A stretch of 64,000 nt of DNA from Pseudomonadota bacterium (GCA_008501635.1 QQUJ01000030.1:1-64000); one strand, 5' to 3'; positions 43,517 to 53,899 are shown, counted from the first letter of the stretch. Notes: a model not told the origin generated them from the sequence alone. Numbers and translations are program-made.

Positions 43517-43948
43517 TTATTTGGCAGTGAAGGTATTCTCGACGAGAGGATCCGATCCCACCTGCGGCACATGGCACTGCGTGCAGAAGTAACGGCGCAT
43601 GGAGATGTTGTCGAGTTTCTTGCCATCGACGTCCATGTAGTGGCTCTCGCCGACTACCGGTGCCTTTTCTTTCTCGAAAGTCTCCTTGCTATGGCACTTC
43701 ATGCAGCCGTTTACCTTGAGATTGATTTCGGATTTATCCATGTTGTGGGGAATCAGCGGGGGCTGCTGCTCGAAGGCCCGCTCAAACCCCCCCTGCTGGG
43801 TCATCAACTTGCCTGTGCGGGGTGCGTCATTGCTGGGCCCTGTAAGCTCGGCGTCACCGCGTAGTGAATAAACGCCTGCCGCAATACCCTGCGAAACAAA
43901 GAACATTGTTGCCACCGCCGCCACGGTCGTTAGAATCGTTTTCTTCAT
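43517..43948 (-). CDS. napB: Periplasmic nitrate reductase diheme cytochrome NapB
   Basis: A 143-residue exported cytochrome. The signal peptide is KKTILTTVAAVATMFFVSQGIAA. Two heme sites are present: CMKCH and CTQCH. The family segments PPLIPHNMDKSEINLKVN and RRYFCTQCHVPQ are intact. It passes electrons from the tetraheme quinol dehydrogenase to NapA. The start at 43948 is preferred over an ATG five codons upstream. It is the last gene of the operon. Confidence 0.95.
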   Translation of the reverse strand: MKKTILTTVAAVATMFFVSQGIAAGVYSLRGDAELTGPSNDAPRTGKLMTQQGGFERAFEQQPPLIPHNMDKSEINLKVNGCMKCHSKETFEKEKAPVVGESHYMDVDGKKLDNISMRRYFCTQCHVPQVGSDPLVENTFTAK

Positions 43949-43991
43949 GACACCCTCCATCAACGCGTTGAAGTCAATTAGTCAACCGAAA

Positions 43992-44912
43992 TTAGCTGGT
44001 TTTAAAATGGGTTCCGGCATGTTTCACCTGAGCCCTGTTTTCCTCGGTATGCACCCGGTTGTTGAAACGGGTACCAAATCCAAAGACATCCTCTGCACAC
44101 ACATCGATACACCGCCCACAGTTGGTGCAGGCGCCCGACAAAATCACCGGCCCCAATCCCTGCACGCCACCCTTGAGTGCCGGCGTAATCACCTGCGGCT
44201 CGGGGCAGACCAGATAGCACTCTTTACAGTCATCGCAGGCGATACGGTTGTCCGCACGAACTCTTACCGGGCTGAAATAACCCAAGAACCCATAGAGCGC
44301 CCCTTGCGGACAGACGTGACTGCACCAGCCGCGCTTGGCGACAAAAAGATCGAAAACAAATACGGCTGCAATTACCGTCCAACCAAATCCCATCCCAAAG
44401 ATCAGGCCTCGGTGCAACACGGAGACCGGGTTGAGCAACTCCCACGCCAGAGAACCCGTTGCCAGCGCCAGCACCAGTACCGCAGCCAACAACCAGTAGC
44501 GGAAGCCGCGTGAGATATTCATGGTCTGACGGATATCCAGGCGATTGCGGGCCCAGGCCGCCGCGTCGGTCACCGGATTCATCGGGCACACCCATGAGCA
44601 GAAGACCCTCCCCCCCACCAATAGATAGAATCCAACCACGATCAACGCACCGGTCACCGCCGTCGACACCGTATCCACATGACCCGCCAGCAAAGACTGC
44701 GTGAACACGAATGGATCGGTCATCGGGATGGTATCCAGAAACAGGCTGGCGCTCAGATTGCCCTTGATCCACCAGATATCCGCCAAGGGCCCCAGCAGGA
44801 ACAGCCCGATAATGGCCACCTGGCTGCTACGCCGCAGCACGAGCCATTTATGGGCGGACCACCAGCCCTTTTTCTCTACCGCTTCCCGGCCGATGTCGTT
44901 CACCAGCGCCAT
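43992..44912 (-). CDS. napH: NapH, membrane ferredoxin-type quinol dehydrogenase
   Basis: A 306-residue membrane protein with four helices, two cytoplasmic CxxxCP motifs (FCSWVCPMNPVTD and WCSHVCPQGALYG) and two C-terminal 4Fe-4S sites (CDDCKECYLVCP and CTNCGRCIDVC). With NapG it forms a second quinol route to NapAB or assists NapA. Its start overlaps the napG stop by one base. Confidence 0.95.
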   Translation of the reverse strand: MALVNDIGREAVEKKGWWSAHKWLVLRRSSQVAIIGLFLLGPLADIWWIKGNLSASLFLDTIPMTDPFVFTQSLLAGHVDTVSTAVTGALIVVGFYLLVGGRVFCSWVCPMNPVTDAAAWARNRLDIRQTMNISRGFRYWLLAAVLVLALATGSLAWELLNPVSVLHRGLIFGMGFGWTVIAAVFVFDLFVAKRGWCSHVCPQGALYGFLGYFSPVRVRADNRIACDDCKECYLVCPEPQVITPALKGGVQGLGPVILSGACTNCGRCIDVCAEDVFGFGTRFNNRVHTEENRAQVKHAGTHFKTS

Positions 44913-45781
44913 TACTGCTGCTCCAATCCCCGGTTGAGCGTATCGAGCGGATTACTGCTGAACGGCGTCTCCCCGGCCTTCTCCTGCATGATCAGGCCGC
45001 GCCCTTCGTAGTCGTAGCGCATCCCTTCCGGCAGGTTGTAGCGATGTTCCTGATCGGGCGTCACCAAACTGCCCCCCGCTTTGCGTTTCTCCTCCCATCC
45101 CAAACGATAGTGGCGACCCAATTGCCCCTTCGCCAGATGGAAGGGAAATATCTTGATCGCCGCCTCTTCGAGAATGCAGGCCTGTTCGCATTTGCCGCAC
45201 CCGGTACAACCGTCCGAATGCACCACCGGGATGAATAGCGCGTGTCTGCCGCTGCGCTCATTGCTCAGATAGTCAAGCGTAATCGCCTTGCCGCGTACCG
45301 GACAGGCGTTAAAGCAGATCTCGCAACGCAACCCCTGAAATGCAATGCACGATTCCTGATCCACCAGCACCGCCAAACCCATGCGCGAATCGTCGATATG
45401 CTCCAACGATGGATCCAATGCACCGGTGGGGCACGCCTTGACGCAGGGGATGTCTTCGCACATTTCGCACGGCACCTCGCGGGCTACGAAATAGGGCGAA
45501 CCGGTCGGCACATCCTCTTCGATCTGCCCCAACCGCAACGTGTCATACGGGCAATCGCGCACACACAGACCACAGCGCACACACGCGGCCACGAAATCGC
45601 TCTCCTCCAGCGCACCCGGGGGACGGATCGCCATCGCGGGCAACGAATTGGCGCGCCGGGCATAGAGACCGATGCCCATGCTCAGCAGCCCCACACCGCA
45701 GACCATCCTGACCGTATTACCGACGAAACGTCGCCGGGCAAGGTCGGTGGTTGTCGTATCTTTGTCGGTCTGATTGGTCAT
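44912..45781 (-). CDS. napG: NapG ferredoxin-type protein
   Basis: A 289-residue Tat-exported protein with four 4Fe-4S clusters. The twin-arginine region is LARRRFVGNTVRMVCGVGLL. Cluster motifs include CVRCGLCVRDCPYD, CEMCEDIPCVKACP, CEICFNACPVRG and CTGCGKCEQACILEE. It works at the periplasmic face with NapH. A 125-base gap separates it from napA. Confidence 0.95.
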   Translation of the reverse strand: MTNQTDKDTTTTDLARRRFVGNTVRMVCGVGLLSMGIGLYARRANSLPAMAIRPPGALEESDFVAACVRCGLCVRDCPYDTLRLGQIEEDVPTGSPYFVAREVPCEMCEDIPCVKACPTGALDPSLEHIDDSRMGLAVLVDQESCIAFQGLRCEICFNACPVRGKAITLDYLSNERSGRHALFIPVVHSDGCTGCGKCEQACILEEAAIKIFPFHLAKGQLGRHYRLGWEEKRKAGGSLVTPDQEHRYNLPEGMRYDYEGRGLIMQEKAGETPFSSNPLDTLNRGLEQQ

Positions 45782-45906
45782 GGTCTTTCGTAGATCTCGG
45801 ACGTTTCGTCTGCGGATTCAATCCGGCGGCCAGCCCACCCGGTGGCTGAAAGCGCTCGCTGCCTGGCCGAATGAACCGGCCGCCGGAACTTCCGCCGAAC
45901 CACCCT

Positions 45907-48459
45907 TTACGCCTTCACCACCTTGACCGCGCATTTCTTGAAGTCGGTCTCTTTCGACAACGGATCGGTGGCATCCAGCGTGAGTTTGTTGACCAGGCGA
46001 CCGGCATCGAACCAGGGGATGAAGATCAACCCTTCGGGGGTACGATTACGGCCGCGTGTCTCGATACGCGCCACCAGTTCACCGCGCCGGGTGATGAGCT
46101 TGGCTTTGCTGCCACGACGCAGACCGCGCTTTTTCGCATCATTGGGATGCATGAAAACTTCCGCATCCGGGACTGCGCGATAGAGTTCGGGCACACGCCG
46201 TGTCATCGAGCCCGAGTGCCAATGCTCGAGCACGCGGCCGGTGCAGAGCCAGAGGTCGTACTCTTTGTCCGGACTCTCTGCGGCAGGCTCGTAAGGCGCG
46301 AAAATAATGTTGGCGCGGCCATCGGGTTTACCGTAGAAATTCACGCCTTCGCCCGCGGCAACGTGCGGATCGTAACCTTCGCGGAATCGCCACAGGGTCT
46401 CCTTGCCGTTGACATACGGCCAACGCAGTCCCCGCGCCTTGTGATACTCCGCGAACTCGGCCATCTCGTGACCTTTCTTCGGGATACCTTCGGCGCTGTT
46501 GAACAGCCGATACTCTTCGAACAGCCCCTGTTGCACGTAGAAGCCAAAGTCCTCGGATTCGCTGTTCTTGTAGACGTTACCGTCCTGATCCTTGATCAGG
46601 CCATCCTGATAAGCGAACTTATTGACAACACCGTTGGCAAACAGCACGTCGAACAGGGTCTTGCCCTTCAATTCCGGCTTCTTGGCGATCAGATCTTCCG
46701 GCCACACCTCTTCCACCTTGAAGCGTTTGGAGAACTCCATGACCTGCCAGACATCGGATTTCGACTCGCCCGGCGCATTCACCTGCTGGCGCCAGAACTG
46801 CGTGCGCCGCTCGGCGTTGCCGTAGGCCCCTTCCTTCTCCATCCACATCGCGGTGGGCAGAATCAGATCGGCTGCCATCGCCGTTACGGTTGGGTAGGGC
46901 TCGGAAACGACGATGAAGTTGGCGGGATTGCGGTAGCCCGGGTAGCCCTCTTCATTCATGTTGGGCGCAGCCTGCATGTTGTTGTTGCACTGGACCCAAT
47001 AGGCGTTGAGCTTGCCGTCTTTCAGCATGCGGTTCTGCAGCACCGCGTGGTAACCCACCTTACCCGGCAGCGTGCCCTCCGGAAGCTGCCAGACTTTTTC
47101 GGAGAATTCGCGGTGCTTGGCATTGGCAACCACCAGATCGGCGGGCAGGCGATGGGCGAAGGTACCTACCTCGCGCGCCGTGCCGCACGCGGAAGGCTGA
47201 CCGGTCAGCGAGAACGGGCTGTTGCCCGGCTCGGAGATCTTACCCATCAGCAGATGCACATTATAGAGCAGACCGTTGACCCACACACCACGGGTGTGCT
47301 GATTGAAGCCCATGGTCCAGTAGGAACTCACCTTCTTGCTCGGATCGGCATAGACTTTCGCCAGCGCCAGGAGGTTCTCCTTCGGCACCTTGGAGAGCTT
47401 GCTGGCATAGTCCAGCGTGTACATCTTCACCGACTCGGCGTACTCCTCGAAGGTGATCTTCGATAGCGCGCCCTTATCGGGATTCTTCGCCTTCTGCTGC
47501 AGCGGATGCTCGGGGCGCAGGCCGTACCCGATGTCGGTGGGCGTCTTGGTGAAGTTCACGTGCTTGTCGATGAACTCCTTGTTGTACGCCTTGTTTTCGA
47601 TGATGTAGTTGGCGATGTAATTGAGGATCGCCAGGTCGGTCTGCGGCTCGAAAATCATGCCGTTGTCGGCCAGCTCGAAGCAGCGATGCTCGAAGGTGGA
47701 CAACACATGCACTTCGCAACCGGGCTTGGTAAGACGGGTGTTGGTAAGGCGCGACCACAGAATCGGATGCATCTCCGCCATATTGGCGCCCCACAGCACG
47801 AAGACATCGGCGTGCTCGAGATCGTCGTAGCAGCCCATCGGCTCATCGATACCGAACGCACGGATGAAAGCGCCGACCGCCGAGGCCATGCAGTGACGCG
47901 CATTGGGATCGAGGTTGTTGGAGCGGAAGCCTGCCTTGTAGAGCTTGGCGGCCGCGTATCCTTCCCAGATGGTCCACTGACCGGAGCCGAACATGCCGAC
48001 GCGCGAGGTCAGCTGGTCGGCCGGTTTACCCTGGTTCTCCTCCAGGCTCTGCTTGATGGCCGCCTTGAACTTGTCGGCCATGACATCGAACGCTTCATCC
48101 CAGGAGACCGGTTCGAAATCGCCATTCTTGTCGTATTGGCCGTTTTTCTTGCGCAGTAACGGCTGCGTCAGACGGTCTTTGCCGTACATGATCTTCGACA
48201 GGAAATAGCCCTTGATGCAGTTCAGACCCTTGTTTACCGGAGCATCCGGATCGCCCTGCGTCGCGACCACACGCCCGTTTTTGGTGCCGACCAGCACACT
48301 ACACCCGGTACCGCAGAAACGGCATACGCCTTTATCCCAGCGAATGCCATCACCCTCTGCCGCAAAGGCCGTCTGCGCACCCGGTAGGGTGACACCCGCG
48401 GCCGCGGCCGCAGCCGCCGCGGCGTTCGATTTAATAAAGTCCCGCCGTGTGATTTTCAT
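45907..48459 (-). CDS. napA: Periplasmic nitrate reductase catalytic subunit NapA
   Basis: An 850-residue molybdopterin enzyme that reduces nitrate to nitrite. The Tat signal is [20 protein letters not shown]. The 4Fe-4S cluster cysteines are C46, C49, C53 and C81. The Mo-ligand Cys is in [13 protein letters not shown] near residue 153. Length matches NapA of 830-850 residues. An unusually long alanine run (residues 13-21) occurs in the signal peptide. napD overlaps its start by 4 bases; NapD binds this Tat signal during maturation. Confidence 0.97.
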   Translation of the reverse strand: MKITRRDFIKSNAAAAAAAAAGVTLPGAQTAFAAEGDGIRWDKGVCRFCGTGCSVLVGTKNGRVVATQGDPDAPVNKGLNCIKGYFLSKIMYGKDRLTQPLLRKKNGQYDKNGDFEPVSWDEAFDVMADKFKAAIKQSLEENQGKPADQLTSRVGMFGSGQWTIWEGYAAAKLYKAGFRSNNLDPNARHCMASAVGAFIRAFGIDEPMGCYDDLEHADVFVLWGANMAEMHPILWSRLTNTRLTKPGCEVHVLSTFEHRCFELADNGMIFEPQTDLAILNYIANYIIENKAYNKEFIDKHVNFTKTPTDIGYGLRPEHPLQQKAKNPDKGALSKITFEEYAESVKMYTLDYASKLSKVPKENLLALAKVYADPSKKVSSYWTMGFNQHTRGVWVNGLLYNVHLLMGKISEPGNSPFSLTGQPSACGTAREVGTFAHRLPADLVVANAKHREFSEKVWQLPEGTLPGKVGYHAVLQNRMLKDGKLNAYWVQCNNNMQAAPNMNEEGYPGYRNPANFIVVSEPYPTVTAMAADLILPTAMWMEKEGAYGNAERRTQFWRQQVNAPGESKSDVWQVMEFSKRFKVEEVWPEDLIAKKPELKGKTLFDVLFANGVVNKFAYQDGLIKDQDGNVYKNSESEDFGFYVQQGLFEEYRLFNSAEGIPKKGHEMAEFAEYHKARGLRWPYVNGKETLWRFREGYDPHVAAGEGVNFYGKPDGRANIIFAPYEPAAESPDKEYDLWLCTGRVLEHWHSGSMTRRVPELYRAVPDAEVFMHPNDAKKRGLRRGSKAKLITRRGELVARIETRGRNRTPEGLIFIPWFDAGRLVNKLTLDATDPLSKETDFKKCAVKVVKA

Positions 48460-48710
48460 TGTGACGCCTCCTCATTCAGGTCGTTGTCGCAGTAGTGATA
48501 GGCCAGAGACAGGGAGAGCACGCCCTCCATCGTCTGTATTTTCATCATGGTGTCGGACAGCAGGCTCCCGGCGCACTCTTCCACGGTCACGACCATGCGG
48601 CCGTCATCGGTGGCGGCATGCACCTCGACACCGGGAAGCTCGAGCATCGCCTGTTGCAGCACCGGCGCCTTGCCGGGGTGCGCGTGAACAACAAGACTCG
48701 ATAGATTCAT
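48456..48710 (-). CDS. napD: NapD maturation chaperone
   Basis: An 84-residue cytoplasmic protein starting [19 protein letters not shown], the ferredoxin-like NapD fold. [17 protein letters not shown] follows. It holds the NapA Tat signal until the cofactor is inserted. The start at 48710 matches the family and gives a 4-base overlap with napA. Confidence 0.93.
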   Translation of the reverse strand: MNLSSLVVHAHPGKAPVLQQAMLELPGVEVHAATDDGRMVVTVEECAGSLLSDTMMKIQTMEGVLSLSLAYHYCDNDLNEEASQ

Positions 48711-48721
48711 GCAGATAACCC

Positions 48722-49258
48722 TCAGACCAATGCCGCGCTGGTGCCGGCAAACTCGTCGTTGCGCGGAACGCGCACCGCCACAGCCCCGACCGGGCATGAC
48801 GACACGCAGGCTCCGCAACCGTTGCACACTTCCAGATCAATGGCTGGAGTTGCCACAGCGCCGGCTGAAAGATGAAATCTTACGGCTCGCACCGCGCAGT
48901 GTTCGCCGCATACACGGCACTCGATGCGGTTGACCGCCAGGCAGCCGGGCTGAATGCCCGCTTTATTCGACCATGCCGTCGCGGGATCGGCATCCGGGTA
49001 CGGCATGTGTAAGGCCTGCGCTTTGCACACGTCGACGCAGGCGGCGCAAAACGTGCATTCAGCACGGCTGAAATCAATGGCTGGAAATCCACCGCGACCG
49101 CGGGTAATGATGTGTTCGGGACAGACCTTTAGGCAGTCATCGCAGCGTGTGCAGCGCTCGACAAATTCACGCTCGTCAATCGCCCAGGGTGGACGGATTG
49201 GCATCCGCTCACCTTGAAAGTTTCCTCGTAAAAACTCAACACGCGAAATACGGCTCAT
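48722..49258 (-). CDS. napF: NapF ferredoxin-type protein
   Basis: A 178-residue cytoplasmic iron-sulfur protein with motifs CTRCDDCLKVCPEHI, CTFCAACVDVCKAQAL and CNGCGACVSSCPVGA plus a fourth Cys group (CRVCGEHCAV). NapF assists activation of NapA. It is the first gene of the operon, just downstream of the FNR box. Confidence 0.94.
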   Translation of the reverse strand: MSRISRVEFLRGNFQGERMPIRPPWAIDEREFVERCTRCDDCLKVCPEHIITRGRGGFPAIDFSRAECTFCAACVDVCKAQALHMPYPDADPATAWSNKAGIQPGCLAVNRIECRVCGEHCAVRAVRFHLSAGAVATPAIDLEVCNGCGACVSSCPVGAVAVRVPRNDEFAGTSAALV

Positions 49259-49317
49259 CGCTCGCTGCTCGCTTATTCCATAGCGTGCTACTTTGCGGCG
49301 ATGCGGTATGTAACACC

Positions 49318-49331
49318 TTGATACAAATCAA
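49318..49331 (-). promoter_or_regulatory. Perfect FNR/Anr box of the nap operon
   Basis: TTGATACAAATCAA matches the consensus TTGAT-N4-ATCAA exactly. Its centre lies about 67 bases before the napF start, which fits a class II site at -41.5. It implies activation when oxygen is low. Confidence 0.85.
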
Positions 49332-49924
49332 CCCTAAAATATGCGTGAAATACTCTGATTTATTGCCTTGATCACGCACCCTGGCAGTTGCTGCCGAGGC
49401 CTCCGATTCATGACGGATGGTTCGTGTTCCCGACAGGAATAGCTAACAATTTCAACCACTCAAGCCCGACGTTCAGCCGCATGAGTGTGTCCATCAAACG
49501 ACGGGTGAAGCGCAATTTTCATGCAGTGCGCCAGTCATCGAGCTCTGGGCTATCCCCTCTTACACACTGCCGTTATCCCCATTGGGGTAGCCTGTCAGCT
49601 GCACGCGGGCGGTGCACCACGAGCGGTAAAAAACCGTCAGCCTTCACCCCTCAAGCGCAGCTTGGGTAACTTTTGATACAAGCACTTTGGTAAACGGATG
49701 ACACACTTCTCGAATACGGGCCGCCCTGTCCGCCGCCCCTCACTGGCTCAAACGGCGTTGGCAGGTTCGTCGATTGCGTAAATCGCTCCTGACACTCCCC
49801 GTGGTGCGGCGGACAAGGCGTTACTGCGAGCAATATCCTCAACTGATAGAATCAGGCACCAATACCGGAAACAACACCCCCATCGCAGGCTTCTGGAACA
49901 CCAGGGAATGGTCGGCACCAGTCA
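49332..49924. other. Intergenic region between nap operon and TRAP cluster
   Basis: About 590 bases with no supported gene. A 17-base inverted pair (CGCCCTGTCCGCCGCCC at 49722-49738, partner at 49804-49820, two mismatches) is the only structure noted. Confidence 0.45.
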
Positions 49925-50758
49925 ATGAAAGCACTGACAGGACTCATCATTTTTCTTGCCCTCAGTGGCTGCAGCAGTGTCGCCACCCGCATGGCGAGCG
50001 ACCTGTCGTCAGCCGTGCTGAACCAGAACGATCCGGAGACGGTGCGCGCCGGCGCTCCTTCCTACCTCATTCTCATCGACAGCCTGATCGCAGGTGATCC
50101 GCAAGACAGCGAGCTGCTACTCACCGGCGCCCGCCTCTACGCCGCCTATGCCGGACTCTTCGTCGAAGAATCCGCACGCAAACAGCGACTTGCGGCAAAG
50201 TCCCTCGATTACGCCCAGCGTGCCACCTGTCTGCGGCTGGAGACGCTGTGCGCGAGATTGGACGCACCGATTGACCGCTTCACGCTCGCCGTGGCCGACA
50301 CCGGCAAGAAAGACGTGCCATTGCTTTATGGACTCGCAAGCGCCTGGTTGATCCGCCTGCAGGCCAACAGCGCCGACTGGAATGCCCTGGCCGACCTTCC
50401 CCGCGTTACGGCATTGTTACAGCAGGTGGTAACCCTGGATGAGACTCACGATCTAGGCGGCGCACATACCTATCTCGGTATCCTGAACTCTCAACTGCCA
50501 CCTGCGATGGGCGGTAAACCCGAGGTGGGACGCCGTCATTTCGAGCGTGCCCTCGAACTCGCAAACGGTCACAACCTGATGGTCAAGGTGCAATTCGCCC
50601 GCTACTACGCGCGGCTCACCTTCGACCAGGCGTTGCATGACCGGTTGCTGAATGAAGTCCTGGGGGCCGATCCCGTGAAACCCGGCATGACGCTGGTCAA
50701 CAGCTTTGCACAACGACAAGCGCTGGAACTTCTGAAAAGCGGCAAAGATTTCTTTTGA
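49925..50758 (+). CDS. TRAP-transporter-associated TatT-type lipoprotein
   Basis: A 277-residue lipoprotein. The lipobox is LIIFLALSGCSS. The mature part is all-helical with TPR-like repeats (LLTGARLYAAYAGLFVEE, KSLDYAQRATCLRL, GRRHFERALELANGHNLMVKVQFARYYA). It matches the TatT family known from treponemal TRAP systems, where a trimer of TatT docks the substrate-binding protein. Its position 129 bases before dctP supports this. The ligand is unknown. Confidence 0.82.
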   Translation: MKALTGLIIFLALSGCSSVATRMASDLSSAVLNQNDPETVRAGAPSYLILIDSLIAGDPQDSELLLTGARLYAAYAGLFVEESARKQRLAAKSLDYAQRATCLRLETLCARLDAPIDRFTLAVADTGKKDVPLLYGLASAWLIRLQANSADWNALADLPRVTALLQQVVTLDETHDLGGAHTYLGILNSQLPPAMGGKPEVGRRHFERALELANGHNLMVKVQFARYYARLTFDQALHDRLLNEVLGADPVKPGMTLVNSFAQRQALELLKSGKDFF

Positions 50759-50887
50759 ACCCAGAAGGCCAAAACGTTCGAAAAAACGTAACCCACAAGA
50801 CAATACGGTGCGGCGCCTCTGGCAGGTGCACACCGGGCGCGATACCGAACGGACGGACACTCCCTACCAAGAGCGAGAACCAGTACG

Positions 50888-51907
50888 GTGTTAACAGGAA
50901 ATAGATTCATCTTCATCGGTTTGTTGACGCTTGTCCTGCACGCAGGCGCAGCGGTCTCCGCCACAACTTTCAAAATCGCCACCGTGGTCCCGGACGGCTC
51001 CTATTGGATGCAGCAGTTCCGAGAAACCGCCAAACTCATCCAGGACAAAACCCAGGGGCGCGTTACCTTCAAGTTCTATCCCGGTGGCGTGATGGGCAAC
51101 GACAGCAGCGTCCTGCGCAAGATGCGGGCCGGCCAACTGCAGGGAGGCACTTTCACCAGCGGCAGCCTCTCCGATATCTACCCCGACCTGCAGGTCTACA
51201 GTGTTCCCTTGGCCTTTCGCTCGTTCGAGGAGGTCGACTACGTACGTCAACGCATGGACGATCAACTGCGACAGGGCATGGAGGCACGCGGGTACATCCT
51301 GGCGGGAATCAGCGAGGGCGGTTTTGCCTACATGATGTCCAACAAACCCATTCATGGCATCAGCGACCTGACGGGCCAGAAGGTGTGGATACCCGAAGGG
51401 GATCGCATCAACCAGGCGACCTTCTCGGCGGCCGGTATCACTCCGATACCGCTCCCCGTGGCCGACACCTACACCGGCCTGCAGACCGGCCTCATCGACA
51501 CGGTAGCGACATCACCGGTGGGTGCCATCGCGTTGCAGTGGCATACCAAAATCCAGTACGTCACCGATTCGCCCCTGGTCTATATCACCGGGATCCTGAT
51601 GCTGAGTAAAAATGTCTTCGATCGGCTCTCGGTGAACGATCAGCAAGCGGTGCGCACAGCACTGGATGAGACCTTCGAACGCATCGAACACCAGAATCGG
51701 ATAGATCACAAAACAGCGGTCGAGGCCCTGAAGAATCAGGGCATTCGCTTCATCAAACCCAACAGTCAGGATCAGATAACGTGGCACCGTATCGCCGAAC
51801 AGGTGGTCGATCGACTATTGAACGAGGGGCTCTTCAGCCGCGAAACCTTTACCCTGCTACAGATGCACCTTGCGGCGTTTCGCACGCAAACCAACGCGGC
51901 GCGGTAA
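50888..51907 (+). CDS. dctP: TRAP transporter substrate-binding protein DctP
   Basis: A 339-residue periplasmic binding protein. It starts at GTG and has a signal peptide ending at HAGAAVSA before TTFKIATVVPDGSYWMQQF. Family segments: GRVTFKFYPGGVMGNDSSVLRKM, GQKVWIPEGDRINQATFSAAG and ALQWHTKIQYVTD. The conserved ligand Arg region is replaced around VWIPEGD, typical of the TatP subgroup that may not bind simple C4-dicarboxylates. Confidence 0.88.
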   Translation: MLTGNRFIFIGLLTLVLHAGAAVSATTFKIATVVPDGSYWMQQFRETAKLIQDKTQGRVTFKFYPGGVMGNDSSVLRKMRAGQLQGGTFTSGSLSDIYPDLQVYSVPLAFRSFEEVDYVRQRMDDQLRQGMEARGYILAGISEGGFAYMMSNKPIHGISDLTGQKVWIPEGDRINQATFSAAGITPIPLPVADTYTGLQTGLIDTVATSPVGAIALQWHTKIQYVTDSPLVYITGILMLSKNVFDRLSVNDQQAVRTALDETFERIEHQNRIDHKTAVEALKNQGIRFIKPNSQDQITWHRIAEQVVDRLLNEGLFSRETFTLLQMHLAAFRTQTNAAR

Positions 51908-51923
51908 TCGGGTCTATCGTCCT

Positions 51924-52418
51924 GTGGTTCAGCGCCTGTTGCATTTGATCCGGCAGCTGGAGACGCTGCTGCTCGCGTCACTGCTGCTCGGAATGATACT
52001 GCTCGCCGGGACGCAGATAATATTACGCAATCTCTTTGACAGCGGCCTGTTCTGGGCCGAGCCCCTGTTACGCATAACCGTCCTCTGGCTCACTCTGCTC
52101 GGCGCGCTGGCCGCCACCCGCGGCAACAACCACATCAGAATTGACGCCATCAGCCGTTATCTGCCACAGACCGGTCGCCGTATCGCCTCGCTGACCGGCT
52201 CCCTCTTCAGCGCAGGAATTTGCGCACTTGTCGCCTGGCACAGTGCGCGGTTTGTGTTGGCGGAGTATCACGCGGGGGTCACGCTCTTCAACCAACTGCC
52301 CGCCTGGATGTTCCAGATCGTCCTGCCGGTGGGATTCGGTTTGATGGCGTTGCGATTCCTGCTCTTCAGCTGTCTGGACGATACCCCCTCCGGCACCGGG
52401 CGCGGGGAACCGACGTGA
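51924..52418 (+). CDS. dctQ: TRAP transporter small permease DctQ
   Basis: A 164-residue membrane protein with four helices (ETLLLASLLLGMILLAGTQI, ITVLWLTLLGALAATRG, SLTGSLFSAGICALVAW, IVLPVGFGLMALRFLLFS). A GTG start at 51924 is proposed; an ATG at 51870 would overlap dctP by 38 bases. Motifs NLFDSGLFWAEPLLR and GNNHIRIDAISR are family hallmarks. Confidence 0.85.
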   Translation: MVQRLLHLIRQLETLLLASLLLGMILLAGTQIILRNLFDSGLFWAEPLLRITVLWLTLLGALAATRGNNHIRIDAISRYLPQTGRRIASLTGSLFSAGICALVAWHSARFVLAEYHAGVTLFNQLPAWMFQIVLPVGFGLMALRFLLFSCLDDTPSGTGRGEPT

Positions 52419-53689
52419 TCCTCGCCACGGCACTGCTGCTCGTACTCGCGCTGCTGGGCACCCCACTGTTCGTGATCATTGCCGCTGGAGCGCTACTCGG
52501 TTTCCATCAGTCAGGTGTGGATCTCTCCGTCGTCGCCATCGAATTCTATCGATTGGCCGAGATGCCGGTGATGATAGCGATCCCGCTCTTCACCTTCGCC
52601 GGGTATCTCCTCAGTGAAAGCCGGGCACCGACCCGTTTGGTAAGGCTCAGCAACGCGCTACTGGGTTGGATGCCCGGCGGTCTGGCGCTGGTTTCACTCG
52701 TCGCCTGCGCGCTGTTTACAGCCTTTACCGGCGCCAGTGGCGTCACCATCGTCGCGCTGGGCGCGCTGCTCTACCCGGCGCTGAAAGAGGCCGGTTACCG
52801 GCAAACGTTCAGCTTGGGACTGATCACCACCTCGGGCAGTCTTGGTCTGTTGTTCGCCCCCTCCCTGCCCCTGATTCTCTACGGCGTTGTGGTACAGCAG
52901 ATGACCCTCGAGCGGCCGGTCAGTATCGACGAACTCTTTCTCGCCGGTATCCTGCCCGGTGTGCTGATGGTGGCGATGCTCGGCCTCTACAGCATGATGC
53001 AACCGTTACGACCGGAGACCAGCGCGGCGAGGCAGCACCCGCGTATACGCGATGCGCTCCGTGAGTCCATCTGGGAGATTCCGTTACCAATCATAGTGCT
53101 GGGCGGCATCTACAGCGGCTACTTCGCCGTCTCCGAAGCGGCTGCGGTGACAGCACTCTATGTTCTTGTCGTAGTCGTGGGCATCAATCGTGAAGTGTCA
53201 ATGCGGAAACTCCCACTGATCATGCGTGAATCGATGATCACCGTTGGCGGCATCCTCATCGTCCTGGGCGCTTCGCTCGCCTCCACCAACTACCTGATCG
53301 ATGCCGGAATTCCGGATGCCATACTCACGGCCATTCGCACCCACATCGACAGCAAGTGGACCTTCCTGATACTGCTCAATGGTTTTCTGTTGCTGCTGGG
53401 AATGATGCTGGACATCTTCTCGGCACTGGTGCTGATCGTGCCCATCCTGCTGCCCATTGCGTTGGGTTACGACATCCATCCCGTTCATCTGGGTATCGTT
53501 TTCCTTGCCAATATGCAGCTCGGATACTTCACCCCCCCGATAGGGATGAATCTCTTTATCGCCAGTTATCGTTTCAAGAAACCGGTCATGGAACTGTACC
53601 GTGCCAGCCTGCCCTTTTTCTTCATCCTCCTTGTCGCAGTACTCATCATTACCTACTGGCCGGCGCTGAGCCTGGTATTGATCGAATGA
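52415..53689 (+). CDS. dctM: TRAP transporter large permease DctM
   Basis: A 424-residue polytopic permease starting at GTG, overlapping dctQ by 4 bases (GTGA). LAEMPVMIAIPLFTFAGYLLSES, FTAFTGASGVTIVALGALLYP and GLLFAPSLPLILYGVV are the DctM signatures. About twelve helices are visible. It uses a sodium or proton gradient rather than ATP for uptake. Confidence 0.92.
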   Translation: MILATALLLVLALLGTPLFVIIAAGALLGFHQSGVDLSVVAIEFYRLAEMPVMIAIPLFTFAGYLLSESRAPTRLVRLSNALLGWMPGGLALVSLVACALFTAFTGASGVTIVALGALLYPALKEAGYRQTFSLGLITTSGSLGLLFAPSLPLILYGVVVQQMTLERPVSIDELFLAGILPGVLMVAMLGLYSMMQPLRPETSAARQHPRIRDALRESIWEIPLPIIVLGGIYSGYFAVSEAAAVTALYVLVVVVGINREVSMRKLPLIMRESMITVGGILIVLGASLASTNYLIDAGIPDAILTAIRTHIDSKWTFLILLNGFLLLLGMMLDIFSALVLIVPILLPIALGYDIHPVHLGIVFLANMQLGYFTPPIGMNLFIASYRFKKPVMELYRASLPFFFILLVAVLIITYWPALSLVLIE

Positions 53690-53766
53690 ACGTGCACTAC
53701 CGGTACCTTGGTCTCAGCATCCTTCGCGTGTATCCGGTATAACTCGTAGGGCCGGGCGCTCGAACC

Positions 53767-53813
53767 ACGAGTGACCGGCACAGCTCGCGGGGGATCTTGA
53801 GATAGGTTCTAAT
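53767..53813. repeat. Partial copy of hairpin element (copy A)
   Basis: This stretch (GAGTGACCGGCACAGCTCGC and ATAGGTTCTAAT with a variable middle) matches the right two thirds of the hairpin element at 56055-56120. The left arm TAGAACCT is missing, so it is a degenerate or truncated copy. Confidence 0.7.
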
Positions 53814-53899
53814 CGCTTCGCAAACACAGATGGCGGTATCATGCCCGGGGTAAGAAGTTTGACGGGTTAATCAGTGGACCACTCACCAAGGAGAAGTGC

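Noticed and set aside
45871-47466. Plus-strand 531-residue open frame within napA
   Set aside because: Antisense shadow of a GC-rich gene; napA has all family motifs.
49722-49820. Small mobile element with 17-base inverted ends
   Set aside because: Two mismatches, no target duplication and no second copy in the window.
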